This document shows, piece by piece, positions 23,014-30,442 of a stretch of DNA of 64,000 nt; the first letter of the stretch is position 1, and each line of letters opens with the position of its first letter. Location: positions 213,167 through 277,166 of the forward strand of contig NZ_RARC01000005.1 of assembly GCF_003719305.1 (NCBI RefSeq). The letters are read 5' to 3'. Position numbers and translations under genes: made by a program. The notes beneath the pieces are model-generated. The model ran no database searches. It saw only the letters and a list, made by a program, of their open reading frames with translations, and was not told the origin of the DNA. This stretch comes from Mycolicibacterium stellerae (GTDB taxonomy: Bacteria > Actinomycetota > Actinomycetes > Mycobacteriales > Mycobacteriaceae).

Positions 23014-25209
23014 GTGACAACTGGAGAGTATGAGAGCGAGCTGCGGTCCGAACAGGAGTACGTGACCGAGCTATACCGGCGACTCGACGCTGAACGGGCG
23101 CGAGTGAAGGGCGGCTACGCCGCGGCGTTGCGGGGTCCGATCGACAAGAAGGACGGCGGGACGCTCGTGCAACGGGATTCCGAGGTGCGCGCGCTGGCCA
23201 AGGAGATGCGGCGGCTCGGCATCGCAGACAACGGGTTGTGCTTCGGGCGACTGGACTCCCTTGCCGGCGACCGCTCATACGTCGGCCGGATCGGCATCTT
23301 CGACAAGGACAACGAATACGAACCGTTGTTGGTCGATTGGCGAGCGCCGGCGGCGCGCCCGTTCTACACGGCTACCGGTGCCCACCCGGAGAACATGCGG
23401 CGCCGCAGGCAGTTCCACACACGCGGCCGTCGGATCATCGAATTCACCGATGAGGTCCTCGGCCGACCCGACGGTGCCGAGCAGGGAGACCGCACCGACG
23501 CCGCCCTGCTCGCGGCGGTCAACGCACCGCGCGGTGACGGGATGCGCGACATCGTGGCAACCATCCAGGCCGAACAGGACGAGATCATCCGGCTCGACCA
23601 CCCCGGCGTGCTGGTGATCGAAGGAGGCCCCGGCACCGGGAAGACCGTGGTGGCGCTGCACCGGGTCGCCTACCTGCTCTACACCCAACGCAAGCGGATC
23701 GAGAACCACGGCGTGCTGGTGGTCGGGCCCAATTCGGCGTTCCTCAACCACATAGGCCGCGTCCTGCCGTCGCTCGGCGAAACCGACGTGGTGTTTGTGA
23801 CCACCGGGGACCTGGTGCCCGGTCTGCATGTGAGCGACGAGGACACGCCGGAGGTCGCGCGGCTCAAGGGCTCGCGCAAGATGGTCGACGTGCTCGCGGC
23901 GGCGGTCGCCGATCGGCAACGGCTGCCGGAGAATCCGATTCCGGTCAACTTGGCCGATGTCACGGTGGCTATCGACGCAGAGACAGCGCAGTGGGCGAGG
24001 GAAGAGGCGCAAGGCAGCCGGCGCCCGCACAACGAGGCTCGCGCCGTGTTCATCGACATCGTCACGTATGTGCTGACCGAACGAGCGATAGCGCGTATCG
24101 GGCGCGGCTGGCTGACGCGGGAAGATAAGAAGGCGTGGGAGCAGATGCGCAGCGACCTCACCCGGGACCTCGCGGACAACGCTTCCTTTACGGCGGCGAT
24201 CGATGAGCTCTGGCCGATACTCACCCCGGAATCGCTGCTGGCCGCGCTGTACCGCTCGCCCGAGCGCCTGTCGGCGGCTGGCGCGGACGCGGCGCTGTCT
24301 CGTGCCGATGGCGACGCGTGGACGGTGTCGGATGTGCCATTGCTCGACGAACTGGTCGACCTGTTGGGCCCCGACAAGCCCGCCGACGATTCCGCGGAGC
24401 GGGAGCGCAAGGCGGAGGCCAAGTACGCCGAGGAGGTGCTCGACATGATGCTCAGCCGCGAAGACCTGATGTCCGACGAGGACCACCTGCTGGCCACCGA
24501 CCTGCTCTACGCCGAGGATTTGGCGGACCGCTTCGTCGTGCGCGACACCAGGGAACTCGCCGAACGTGCGGCCGCGGACAGGGACTGGACCTACCGGCAC
24601 GTCGTCGTCGACGAGGCGCAGGAATTGTCCGAAATGGATTGGCGAGTGCTGATGCGACGCTGCCCGAGCCGGTCCTTCACCGTGGTCGGCGATCTCGCCC
24701 AGCGCCGGTCGGCGGCCGGAGCGACATCGTGGGACACGGTTTTGGATCCCTACGTGCCAGACCGGTGGGTTTACCGGTCGCTATCGGTGAACTACCGCAC
24801 TCCCGCAGAGATCATGTCCGTCGCCGCCGCACTGCTCGCCGAGTTCGCGCCGGACGTCCAGCCGCCGGATTCGGTCCGCGCGACCGGTGTGAGGCCGTGG
24901 TCGCGACAGGTCACCGAGGACGAATTACCCGCTGCCGTCGAAGAATTCGTCCGCGAGGAAGCCGGGCGCGAAGGCACGAGTGTCGTCATCGGCCCACCCG
25001 GTGTGCCGGGTGCGGTGCCGGCTTCAGAAACCAAGGGTCTGGAATTCGACGCGGTGCTCGTTGTGGAACCGGAACGGATCCTGGCGGCGGGACCGCGCGG
25101 CGCTGCCGAGCTGTATGTCGCCCTCACCCGCGCTACGCAGCGCCTCGGCGTCCTGCATCGCGAGCCGTTGCCGCAGGCGTTGAGCGGTCTCGCCGAGGTG
25201 GCGGGCTAG
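23014..25209 (+). CDS. helD: HelD/HelR RNA polymerase-recycling ATPase
   Basis: 731-aa UvrD-like superfamily 1 protein. N-terminal coiled-coil arm (YESELRSEQEYVTELYRRL), Walker A GGPGTGKT near residue 204, Walker B VVVDEAQELSEMDW, helicase motifs NYRTPAEI and the C-terminal ETKGLEFDAV...YVALTRATQRLGVL. It is strongly like the mycobacterial HelD that dissociates stalled RNA polymerase; the HelR members displace rifamycin and give resistance. GTG start (MTTGEYESE) with a G-run close upstream. The RAE in front suggests rifamycin-inducible expression. Confidence 0.92.
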   Translation: MTTGEYESELRSEQEYVTELYRRLDAERARVKGGYAAALRGPIDKKDGGTLVQRDSEVRALAKEMRRLGIADNGLCFGRLDSLAGDRSYVGRIGIFDKDNEYEPLLVDWRAPAARPFYTATGAHPENMRRRRQFHTRGRRIIEFTDEVLGRPDGAEQGDRTDAALLAAVNAPRGDGMRDIVATIQAEQDEIIRLDHPGVLVIEGGPGTGKTVVALHRVAYLLYTQRKRIENHGVLVVGPNSAFLNHIGRVLPSLGETDVVFVTTGDLVPGLHVSDEDTPEVARLKGSRKMVDVLAAAVADRQRLPENPIPVNLADVTVAIDAETAQWAREEAQGSRRPHNEARAVFIDIVTYVLTERAIARIGRGWLTREDKKAWEQMRSDLTRDLADNASFTAAIDELWPILTPESLLAALYRSPERLSAAGADAALSRADGDAWTVSDVPLLDELVDLLGPDKPADDSAERERKAEAKYAEEVLDMMLSREDLMSDEDHLLATDLLYAEDLADRFVVRDTRELAERAAADRDWTYRHVVVDEAQELSEMDWRVLMRRCPSRSFTVVGDLAQRRSAAGATSWDTVLDPYVPDRWVYRSLSVNYRTPAEIMSVAAALLAEFAPDVQPPDSVRATGVRPWSRQVTEDELPAAVEEFVREEAGREGTSVVIGPPGVPGAVPASETKGLEFDAVLVVEPERILAAGPRGAAELYVALTRATQRLGVLHREPLPQALSGLAEVAG

Positions 25210-25628
25210 ACGTCGCGACTGTCGGCCTTGAGTTCGTGGGGTGGGGTGTCGGTGTCGTCGATACCGAAGCTGATGATGCGCGTCGGGGTGATCCTGATGA
25301 TGGCGGCGTCGAGGGTGTCTCCCGCGGCGCCGGTGGCGCGCGGTGCCGTCGCCTGCTGCGCGATGCCGCGAATCTCCAGGCAACGAACACGCCACGGTGT
25401 CTTCGAGGCGATGTCGTCGACGACGAACGCGACCTTCGGGTTGACGGCGATGTTTCGGTACTTCTGGCTCTTGGCCATGTTGTATCCGACGATGTCGATG
25501 GTGCCCAGTTCGGCGTTGTAAGTGAACCCGACCGGGCTGGCTTGCGGGGTCCCGTTCCGTTGGACGGTGGCCAATCTGCCTAGGTCAGCGTTGTTCAGGT
25601 AATCGATTTCGTGCGGCTTGAAAGTCAT
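25206..25628 (-). CDS. PPOX-class (F420-dependent) oxidoreductase
   Basis: 140-aa split-barrel flavin/deazaflavin protein: LATVQRNGTPQASPVGF, the core strand region KYRNIAVNPKVAFVVDD and the C-terminal IRITPTRIISFGID are typical of F420-dependent PPOX proteins of actinobacteria. It likely uses F420H2 or flavin to reduce small molecules. Its 3' end overlaps the convergent helD end by 4 bases. It is driven by a SoxR-type promoter with 19-base spacer, and its ATG is the likely first transcribed codon. Confidence 0.88.
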   Translation of the reverse strand: MTFKPHEIDYLNNADLGRLATVQRNGTPQASPVGFTYNAELGTIDIVGYNMAKSQKYRNIAVNPKVAFVVDDIASKTPWRVRCLEIRGIAQQATAPRATGAAGDTLDAAIIRITPTRIISFGIDDTDTPPHELKADSRDV

Positions 25629-25634
25629 GAATCC

Positions 25635-25665
25635 ACGCTAGGACCTCAACAATCGTTGAGGTCAA
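25635..25665 (-). promoter_or_regulatory. SoxR/MerR-type promoter with 19-bp spacer
   Basis: On the minus strand: -35 TTGACC (25665-25660), a 19-base spacer, -10 TAGCGT (25640-25635), then six bases to the ATG. A perfect dyad GACCTCAAC-N4-GTTGAGGTC (25642-25663) overlaps the -35 and the spacer. Its core CCTCAA-N6-TTGAGG equals the SoxR box outer half-sites, and the placement copies the soxS promoter. The long spacer implies activation by a MerR-family redox sensor. Confidence 0.75.
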
Positions 25666-25678
25666 GCTCGCAACGGCT

Positions 25679-25864
25679 TCAGCGTGCGTGGATGTGCAGC
25701 ACCTGGGCGGGCTTGCGTTCTTCCCCGGACTCCGGCAGCTCACCCTGGTAGGACGGGTGTCTGCGCATCGCGGCCACGAGCGCGTCCGACCGGGTTCGCG
25801 ATGCGCGCCACCCGGGATGCGTTTCGAGGAAGACGACGTTGGCGGCTGCGGCCGTCGCGCTCAT
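25679..25864 (-). CDS. Small hypothetical protein (61 aa)
   Basis: 61 codons from ATG 25864, with a GGTGG-type ribosome site. It begins MSATAAAANVVFLETHPG and ends with a basic/acidic tail. The open frame continues upstream without good starts. Codon usage is GC3-rich like the surroundings. No family recognised; it could be a real small protein or chance. Confidence 0.4.
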   Translation of the reverse strand: MSATAAAANVVFLETHPGWRASRTRSDALVAAMRRHPSYQGELPESGEERKPAQVLHIHAR

Positions 25865-26019
25865 CGTCACCACCACCTTGTGCGAATATGGCGTCGTTCT
25901 CGGATATTCACGTCGATCGTGCCCGGCGAACCTGAGCGAGACCGTCAGCGCCACCCGTGAAGTAGCTAAGAAGTGCCCTCTATACAGATTTGTAAACCTG
26001 CTGCGCTTTGCGCCTATTC

Positions 26020-26739
26020 CTATTTCCAGGCGAAAACCGGCTGCTCCAGATCGTCGACCCGGTCGTTGCGCCCCTCCAGTCCCAGCCATCGCAGTTGCAA
26101 CAGCACGGCACCTGTCGGCGCATGAATGAGGTCGTTTCCCAGCGGAATCTGCACGACCGGCCGCGGGCTTTCCGGGATGGTGATGAAGCGCGGGGAGTCG
26201 TGGCGCTGGAGTTGATGCAACCCGACGCGGTAGACCGCAACCACTTCGTCGGGCGCCGGGCTCGGATCGAGTCGCCCGCCGCCCCAGATCACCACCGGGG
26301 TGATGACGTAGCCAGACCGTGTCGGATAGTCGTCGAGTAGCCCAAGCACGTCGGCTTCTGTCAGCCTGACACCGACTTCTTCGTCCAGTTCCCGCAGCGC
26401 GGCGTCGACGACCGTTTCGCCCTGGTCGAGGCGGCCACCGGGGAGCGCCCACTGGGCGGCATGCGACGACAGGCGAGTTGCTCTGCGGCACAACAGGAAA
26501 GCGGCACCGCCTGCCACGTCGACCATCCGGCCGTCGAGTCCTTCGAGCACGATCTCGCGCCCGTCGTTCCAGTCGTCGACATTGACCGGATCGACCCTGT
26601 CGTCTCCGGCGTCGGAGTCGACGAGCACCACAGCGACGGCCGCGTGCCGCTTCGTCTGGTCGGCAACCGCGCGACGGTCGTGGGCCGCCAGGTTCAGCCG
26701 AATCCGGTCGCGCAGCGCGTCGTCATACGTGATCGTCAC
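26020..26739 (-). CDS. Nudix hydrolase
   Basis: 239 aa. A complete Nudix box is readable: G-x5-E-x7-REL-x-EE-x-GV (GGRLDQGETVVDAALREL then DEEVGV). It follows a substrate-side segment and HAAVAVVLVDSD. GTG 26739 gives MTITYDDALRDRIRLNL; CoA-diphosphatase-like N-termini look similar. It sits 29 bases downstream of tenA on the same strand, suggesting a role in clearing damaged thiamine-type diphosphates or an unrelated CoA-type substrate. The longer upstream frame runs into tenA and was rejected. Confidence 0.88.
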   Translation of the reverse strand: MTITYDDALRDRIRLNLAAHDRRAVADQTKRHAAVAVVLVDSDAGDDRVDPVNVDDWNDGREIVLEGLDGRMVDVAGGAAFLLCRRATRLSSHAAQWALPGGRLDQGETVVDAALRELDEEVGVRLTEADVLGLLDDYPTRSGYVITPVVIWGGGRLDPSPAPDEVVAVYRVGLHQLQRHDSPRFITIPESPRPVVQIPLGNDLIHAPTGAVLLQLRWLGLEGRNDRVDDLEQPVFAWK

Positions 26740-26768
26740 CGCTCGACCATAGGACGAGGCTCGTCGGA

Positions 26769-27389
26769 TCAATCGCCGCGGGTGAACGCGGCTTCGAAGA
26801 ACTCCAGCTCCAGACGCATCGCCCGCCGGTACGCGGTGCGGGCAGCGGCGGTGTCGTCGGCCTGGTCGTCGAGGAGCCGTTCCAGGGCCGCCGCCGTCGC
26901 TTCGAACTCCGGATCGGCGTAGGTAGCCACCCACTGCGCGTAGGGCCCCGCAATGTCCGCATCGAGAGACGACCCGACCCAGGCATACAACCGCATGCAC
27001 GGTGTCATCGCCGCGTAGATCACGCCCAGATCCTGGGTACAGGCTGTCGCCAGCAGAAATTCGGTGTAGGCCAACGTCGCAGGCAACGGCTCCACTCGGG
27101 CCATGTCGATACCCCAGGAGCTTGCGTAGGAGGCGTGCAGTCCGAGCTCCTGCCGAACACCGGCGAGGAGGTCGGCCAAGGTGAGCAATGTTGCGGTGTC
27201 CTTGCTGCGCGCGAGAGCCAAAGCGTATGCGCGAGCGAAGGATTCGAGGAAGAAGGCGTCTTGCGCGAGGTAGCCCGCGAAAAGTTCCCTCGGCAACGAG
27301 CCGTCGCCGATGCCGCGGACGAATGGGTGCGCGAGTACGTCGGCGGCCACGTCGGCGCTATCCGACCACAACTGCGCAGACAGCGTCAT
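26769..27389 (-). CDS. tenA: TenA/thiaminase II family protein
   Basis: 206-aa all-helical TenA: HPFVRGIGDGSLPRELFAGYLAQDAFFLESFARAYALA near the N-terminus, the central CTQDLGVIYAAMTPCMRLYAW and the terminal ELEFFEAAF with the conserved Glu. Known TenA proteins hydrolyse aminopyrimidine breakdown products of thiamine for salvage. The catalytic Cys equivalent appears to be in AMTPCMRLYAW. It is the middle of a three-gene run (74-aa protein, TenA, Nudix). Confidence 0.88.
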   Translation of the reverse strand: MTLSAQLWSDSADVAADVLAHPFVRGIGDGSLPRELFAGYLAQDAFFLESFARAYALALARSKDTATLLTLADLLAGVRQELGLHASYASSWGIDMARVEPLPATLAYTEFLLATACTQDLGVIYAAMTPCMRLYAWVGSSLDADIAGPYAQWVATYADPEFEATAAALERLLDDQADDTAAARTAYRRAMRLELEFFEAAFTRGD

Positions 27390-27399
27390 ATCAAACCGG

Positions 27400-27624
27400 T
27401 CAGCGCTTCAACCAGCTCCGCACGGTATCGAGATCCCTGGTCAGGGACATCAAGATGCCGTCCCGATACAACACGCCACCGCTGATGGCGTGGCTGCCCT
27501 GCCAGACGATGTGGACGCGCTCCGGCCTGCGCAGGTAGTAATCGCTACGGTCGGCGTCCCTGTGCTGCCAACCGGCTTGTGCCGCGAGGTCAGACACCTC
27601 TTCGCGCTCGACGATTGCCGTCAT
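27400..27624 (-). CDS. Conserved-looking hypothetical protein (74 aa)
   Basis: 74 aa with a perfect AGGAGGT eight bases before the ATG. Mixed alpha/beta composition (WQHRDADRSDYYLRRPERVHIVWQG...GGVLYRDGILMSLTRDLDTVRSWL). It ends 10 bases before the tenA start, so it is the first gene of the tenA-Nudix transcript. Function not recognised. Confidence 0.75.
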   Translation of the reverse strand: MTAIVEREEVSDLAAQAGWQHRDADRSDYYLRRPERVHIVWQGSHAISGGVLYRDGILMSLTRDLDTVRSWLKR

Positions 27625-27657
27625 GGGACGTACCTCCTGTGTCGCACGGGTACGTTA

Positions 27658-28827
27658 TCAGCCGCTGCCGCCCTGGAGTCTGTGGCGCAGGGTCGCCGCC
27701 TGCAGCGTGAGGTGGTTGCGCTCCGCGAGGTTCTGCGCCTGCGCGGCGGCAGCGACATACAGCTCCGCAGCGGTGGTGAGGTCACCTGCCCGCTCGTGAA
27801 GGTAAGCCGCCGATGCCGTGTACCGCGGCAGCGTGGGGTCGAGCTCGGCGAGCGCCGCCAACCCGGCCTGCGGTCCGTCTGCCTCGCCTACGGCGACGGC
27901 GCGGTTGAGCCGTACGACCGGGCTGTCGGTGAGCAAGACGAGCTCGTCGTACCACTCCACGATCTGCGGCCAGTCGGTCTCGTCGGCCGTCTGCGCGTCG
28001 CCGTGCAGGGCGGCGATCGCGGCCTGCGCCTGATACTCGCCCAGCCGGTCGCGGGCCAGGGCGGCCTGCAGCACGGCCACCCCCTCGGCGATCATGTCGC
28101 GGCGCCACAGGCTGCGGTCCTGATCGGCGAGCGGCACGAGGCTGCCGTCGGCGCGGGTGCGGGCCGGCCGTCTGGCGTGGTGGAGCAGGAAGAGGGCAAG
28201 AAGGCCCGCGACCTCCTCGTCGTCGGCGGACGCGGCCAGCTGCCGGGCCAGCCGGATCGCCTCCGCGGCGAGGTCGACGTCGCCGCTGTAGCCCTCGTTG
28301 AACACCAGGTACAGCACCTTCAGCACGGTGCGCAGGTCGCCGGGCTCGTCCAGCCGGACATCGCCGACGGTGCGCTTGGCCCGGCTGATCCGCTGCGCCA
28401 TCGTCGCCTCGGGCACGAGGTAGGCCTGCGCGATCTGGCGGGTGGTGAGGCCCCCGACGGCCGGCAGCGTCAGGGCGACGGCCGACGGGGCGGTCAAGCT
28501 CGGGTGCGCGCAGAGAAAGTAGAGATGCAGCGTGTCATCGACAGCCGCGGCCGGTCCCGGCGGCGGCTCGTCGGACACCAGGCTCTCGCGGCGGCGCCGC
28601 GCGGTGTCGGATCGTGTCAGATCGATGAGGCGTCGCCACGCTGTGGTGATCAGCCAGCCTCTGGGGTCGTCGGGCCGCTGGTGAGGCCACGACTCGACGG
28701 CCCGCACCAGCGCCTCCTGCACGGCGTCCTCGGCGGTCGCGAAGTCCGCCCCGCGGTGGACGAGGGCCGCCAACACCGCGGGGATCAGATCCCGCAGCTG
28801 CGCCTCGTCGACCGCGTCGACGGCCAT
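27658..28827 (-). CDS. ECF42-type RNA polymerase sigma factor with TPR-like extension
   Basis: About 389 aa. N-terminal ECF regions 2 and 4 (FATAEDAVQEALVRAVESWP, DDPRGWLITTAWRRLID; LTTRQIAQAYLVPEATMAQRISRAKRTV) followed by a ~200-residue helical extension (LKVLYLVFNEGYSGDVDLAAEAIRLAR..., LNRAVAVGEADGPQAGLAAL) typical of ECF42 factors, where the extension is needed for activity. ATG 28827 shares one base with the stop of the DGPF-protein gene; GTG 28830 is an alternative. There is no anti-sigma gene, as usual for this group. Confidence 0.92.
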   Translation of the reverse strand: MAVDAVDEAQLRDLIPAVLAALVHRGADFATAEDAVQEALVRAVESWPHQRPDDPRGWLITTAWRRLIDLTRSDTARRRRESLVSDEPPPGPAAAVDDTLHLYFLCAHPSLTAPSAVALTLPAVGGLTTRQIAQAYLVPEATMAQRISRAKRTVGDVRLDEPGDLRTVLKVLYLVFNEGYSGDVDLAAEAIRLARQLAASADDEEVAGLLALFLLHHARRPARTRADGSLVPLADQDRSLWRRDMIAEGVAVLQAALARDRLGEYQAQAAIAALHGDAQTADETDWPQIVEWYDELVLLTDSPVVRLNRAVAVGEADGPQAGLAALAELDPTLPRYTASAAYLHERAGDLTTAAELYVAAAAQAQNLAERNHLTLQAATLRHRLQGGSG

Positions 28828-29234
28828 CACTCAGTGATGCTCGTCGGAGCGCCCATGAACGGCCGCACTTCGAGCCACTCGTGGATCGGCCTGCCTCCCG
28901 CACCCGGCGCCGCCGACAATTCACCTGCCAGCTCCACGGCGCGCGCATACGACGCGACGTCAACGATCATGAAGCCCGCAATCAGATCCTTGGTCTCGGC
29001 GAACGGCCCGTCGGTCACCGGCGGCTTGCCCTGTCCGCCGTAGCGGACCCAGGCACCCTCGGAGGCCAGGGCCTGGCTGTCGACGTACTCGCCGCTATCT
29101 CGAAGCCGGTCCGCGAAGTCCTCCATGTACTGGATGTGCGCGTCGATCTCGTCGGGCGTCCACTGGTCCATCGGCACGTCGTTGACCGCCGCCGGTGCGC
29201 CCCGGTAGTGCTTCAGGAACAGGTACTTGGCCAT
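28827..29234 (-). CDS. YCII/DGPF-domain protein
   Basis: 135-aa YCII-related protein with the name-giving VTDGPFAETKDLIAGFMIVD motif, a small ferredoxin-like fold. GGGAG precedes the ATG. DGPF genes are the standard partners of ECF42 sigma factors and are often regulated by them; here the stop overlaps the sigma start. Possible enzymatic or sensory role unknown. Confidence 0.9.
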   Translation of the reverse strand: MAKYLFLKHYRGAPAAVNDVPMDQWTPDEIDAHIQYMEDFADRLRDSGEYVDSQALASEGAWVRYGGQGKPPVTDGPFAETKDLIAGFMIVDVASYARAVELAGELSAAPGAGGRPIHEWLEVRPFMGAPTSITE

Positions 29235-29335
29235 GAGGTTCTCCCTTCAGGTTCGCGACCCTAGTTGGTCACTCATCCGTAGGACGGAGCCGTCACGCCG
29301 TTTTCGACATCGCGGGACTGTGGGCCCGCGGCCCA

Positions 29336-29455
29336 CTACTCCTTACGCTCTTCCTCAGCCTCTTCCTCGGCCTCGGTAGGCAATGCCTGGGCTCCCGGGG
29401 TGGCGGGCGTCAGCACATCGTCGATGGGAACATCTGCACCAGTTGGCTCCGTCAT
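29336..29455 (-). CDS. Small acidic peptide (39 aa)
   Basis: 39 codons from ATG 29455 with GGAG six bases upstream: MTEPTGADVPIDDVLTPA, then a Glu-rich tail ending EEEAEEERKE. It lies downstream of the alpha/beta hydrolase on the same strand with a 95-base gap. The composition is compatible with a small disordered protein; a chance frame cannot be excluded. Confidence 0.45.
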   Translation of the reverse strand: MTEPTGADVPIDDVLTPATPGAQALPTEAEEEAEEERKE

Positions 29456-29550
29456 CTCATCTCCGTTCCGTCGCCGACGCGGATATCCGGCGCCGGCACA
29501 GTCAACGCCCTGTGCCCGCTGAGAGGCGACGTGAAACATGCACGCGACGA

Positions 29551-30414
29551 TCAACCGCCGTGTGTTGAAACCCTCGCGCTCGTCGTGGTGATGAAGTCGT
29601 CGATGAGGTCGACGACCTGGGTGGGGGCTTCGACATGGGCGAAATGACCCACGCCCGGTAGCACCTCGACGCGGCAGTCCGGCCGCGCCTCCATCGCGGC
29701 ATACGCGTGATCGACCGGGATGATGGTGTCGTCTTCGCCCCAAATGGCCAGCGTCGGCAGATCGGCCTTGAGCTGCAGCCGGTTCAGTGCGCTGACCGAT
29801 TGTCCGCGGTAGTCGACGACCGAGCGCAGCGTCCGTAGGAACGATTCACGCGTGGCAGCATCGGAGAACGACGAATACGAGCTCCATATCTCCGCGCCGC
29901 GCGGCGAGCGCAAACCCATCGACGACAGCCACGACTTGACCGAATCACCAGCCCGCAGAACAAGTTTCGGCGCAATCAAGGGCATCACCAGCTCGGCCCC
30001 CGGCGCGGAGAGCAACCGAAGGATCCAGCCGACATCCTGACCCAACCCGCCGCTGCTGATGAGGATGAGCCGTCGACAGTAGTCGGGGTGCTGGTAGAGG
30101 AACTGCATCGCGATTCCGCCGCCGAGCGAATGGCCGACAACGGTCGCGGAGTCCACCCCGAGTTCATCGAGCAGGTCGCGCAGCCCGACCGCGAATGCAC
30201 CCAGCGAATAATCGGTTCTCGGCTTCGCCGATTGTCCGTGCCCCAGCAGGTCGGGCGCGATCACCCGGTAATTCTTGGCGAGTCGAGGCAGGATCTCCCG
30301 CCACGTCTGAGAGCTGCCCGCCATGCCGTGCACAAGCAGGATCGCTTCGCCGCGGCCTTCGTCGTAATAGGCCAGCCGCTCGCCGTGGATCTCCATCGAT
30401 TTGTGTTCGATCAC
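29551..30414 (-). CDS. Alpha/beta hydrolase
   Basis: 287 aa. Oxyanion motif LVHGMAGSSQTW, nucleophile elbow GHSLGGG, acid region WGEDDTIIPVDHA and catalytic His in GVGHFAHVEAP. It resembles mycobacterial Rv2715-type hydrolases; substrate unknown (ester or lactone). GTG 30414 has GGAGGG five bases upstream and is preferred over the longer frame to 30441. Lies between the metallophosphoesterase and the small acidic peptide, all on the minus strand. Confidence 0.88.
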   Translation of the reverse strand: MIEHKSMEIHGERLAYYDEGRGEAILLVHGMAGSSQTWREILPRLAKNYRVIAPDLLGHGQSAKPRTDYSLGAFAVGLRDLLDELGVDSATVVGHSLGGGIAMQFLYQHPDYCRRLILISSGGLGQDVGWILRLLSAPGAELVMPLIAPKLVLRAGDSVKSWLSSMGLRSPRGAEIWSSYSSFSDAATRESFLRTLRSVVDYRGQSVSALNRLQLKADLPTLAIWGEDDTIIPVDHAYAAMEARPDCRVEVLPGVGHFAHVEAPTQVVDLIDDFITTTSARVSTHGG

Positions 30415-30442
30415 GAAAGCCCTCCGTTCCCCGAGGACCACT

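Noticed and set aside
23275..24600. 441-codon minus-strand frame opposite helD
   Set aside because: Antisense shadow; helD motifs are unambiguous on the plus strand.
27310..29043. 577-codon plus-strand frame opposite the ECF42 sigma gene
   Set aside because: Longest shadow in this region, but with no domain; the minus strand encodes a clear sigma factor and DGPF protein.
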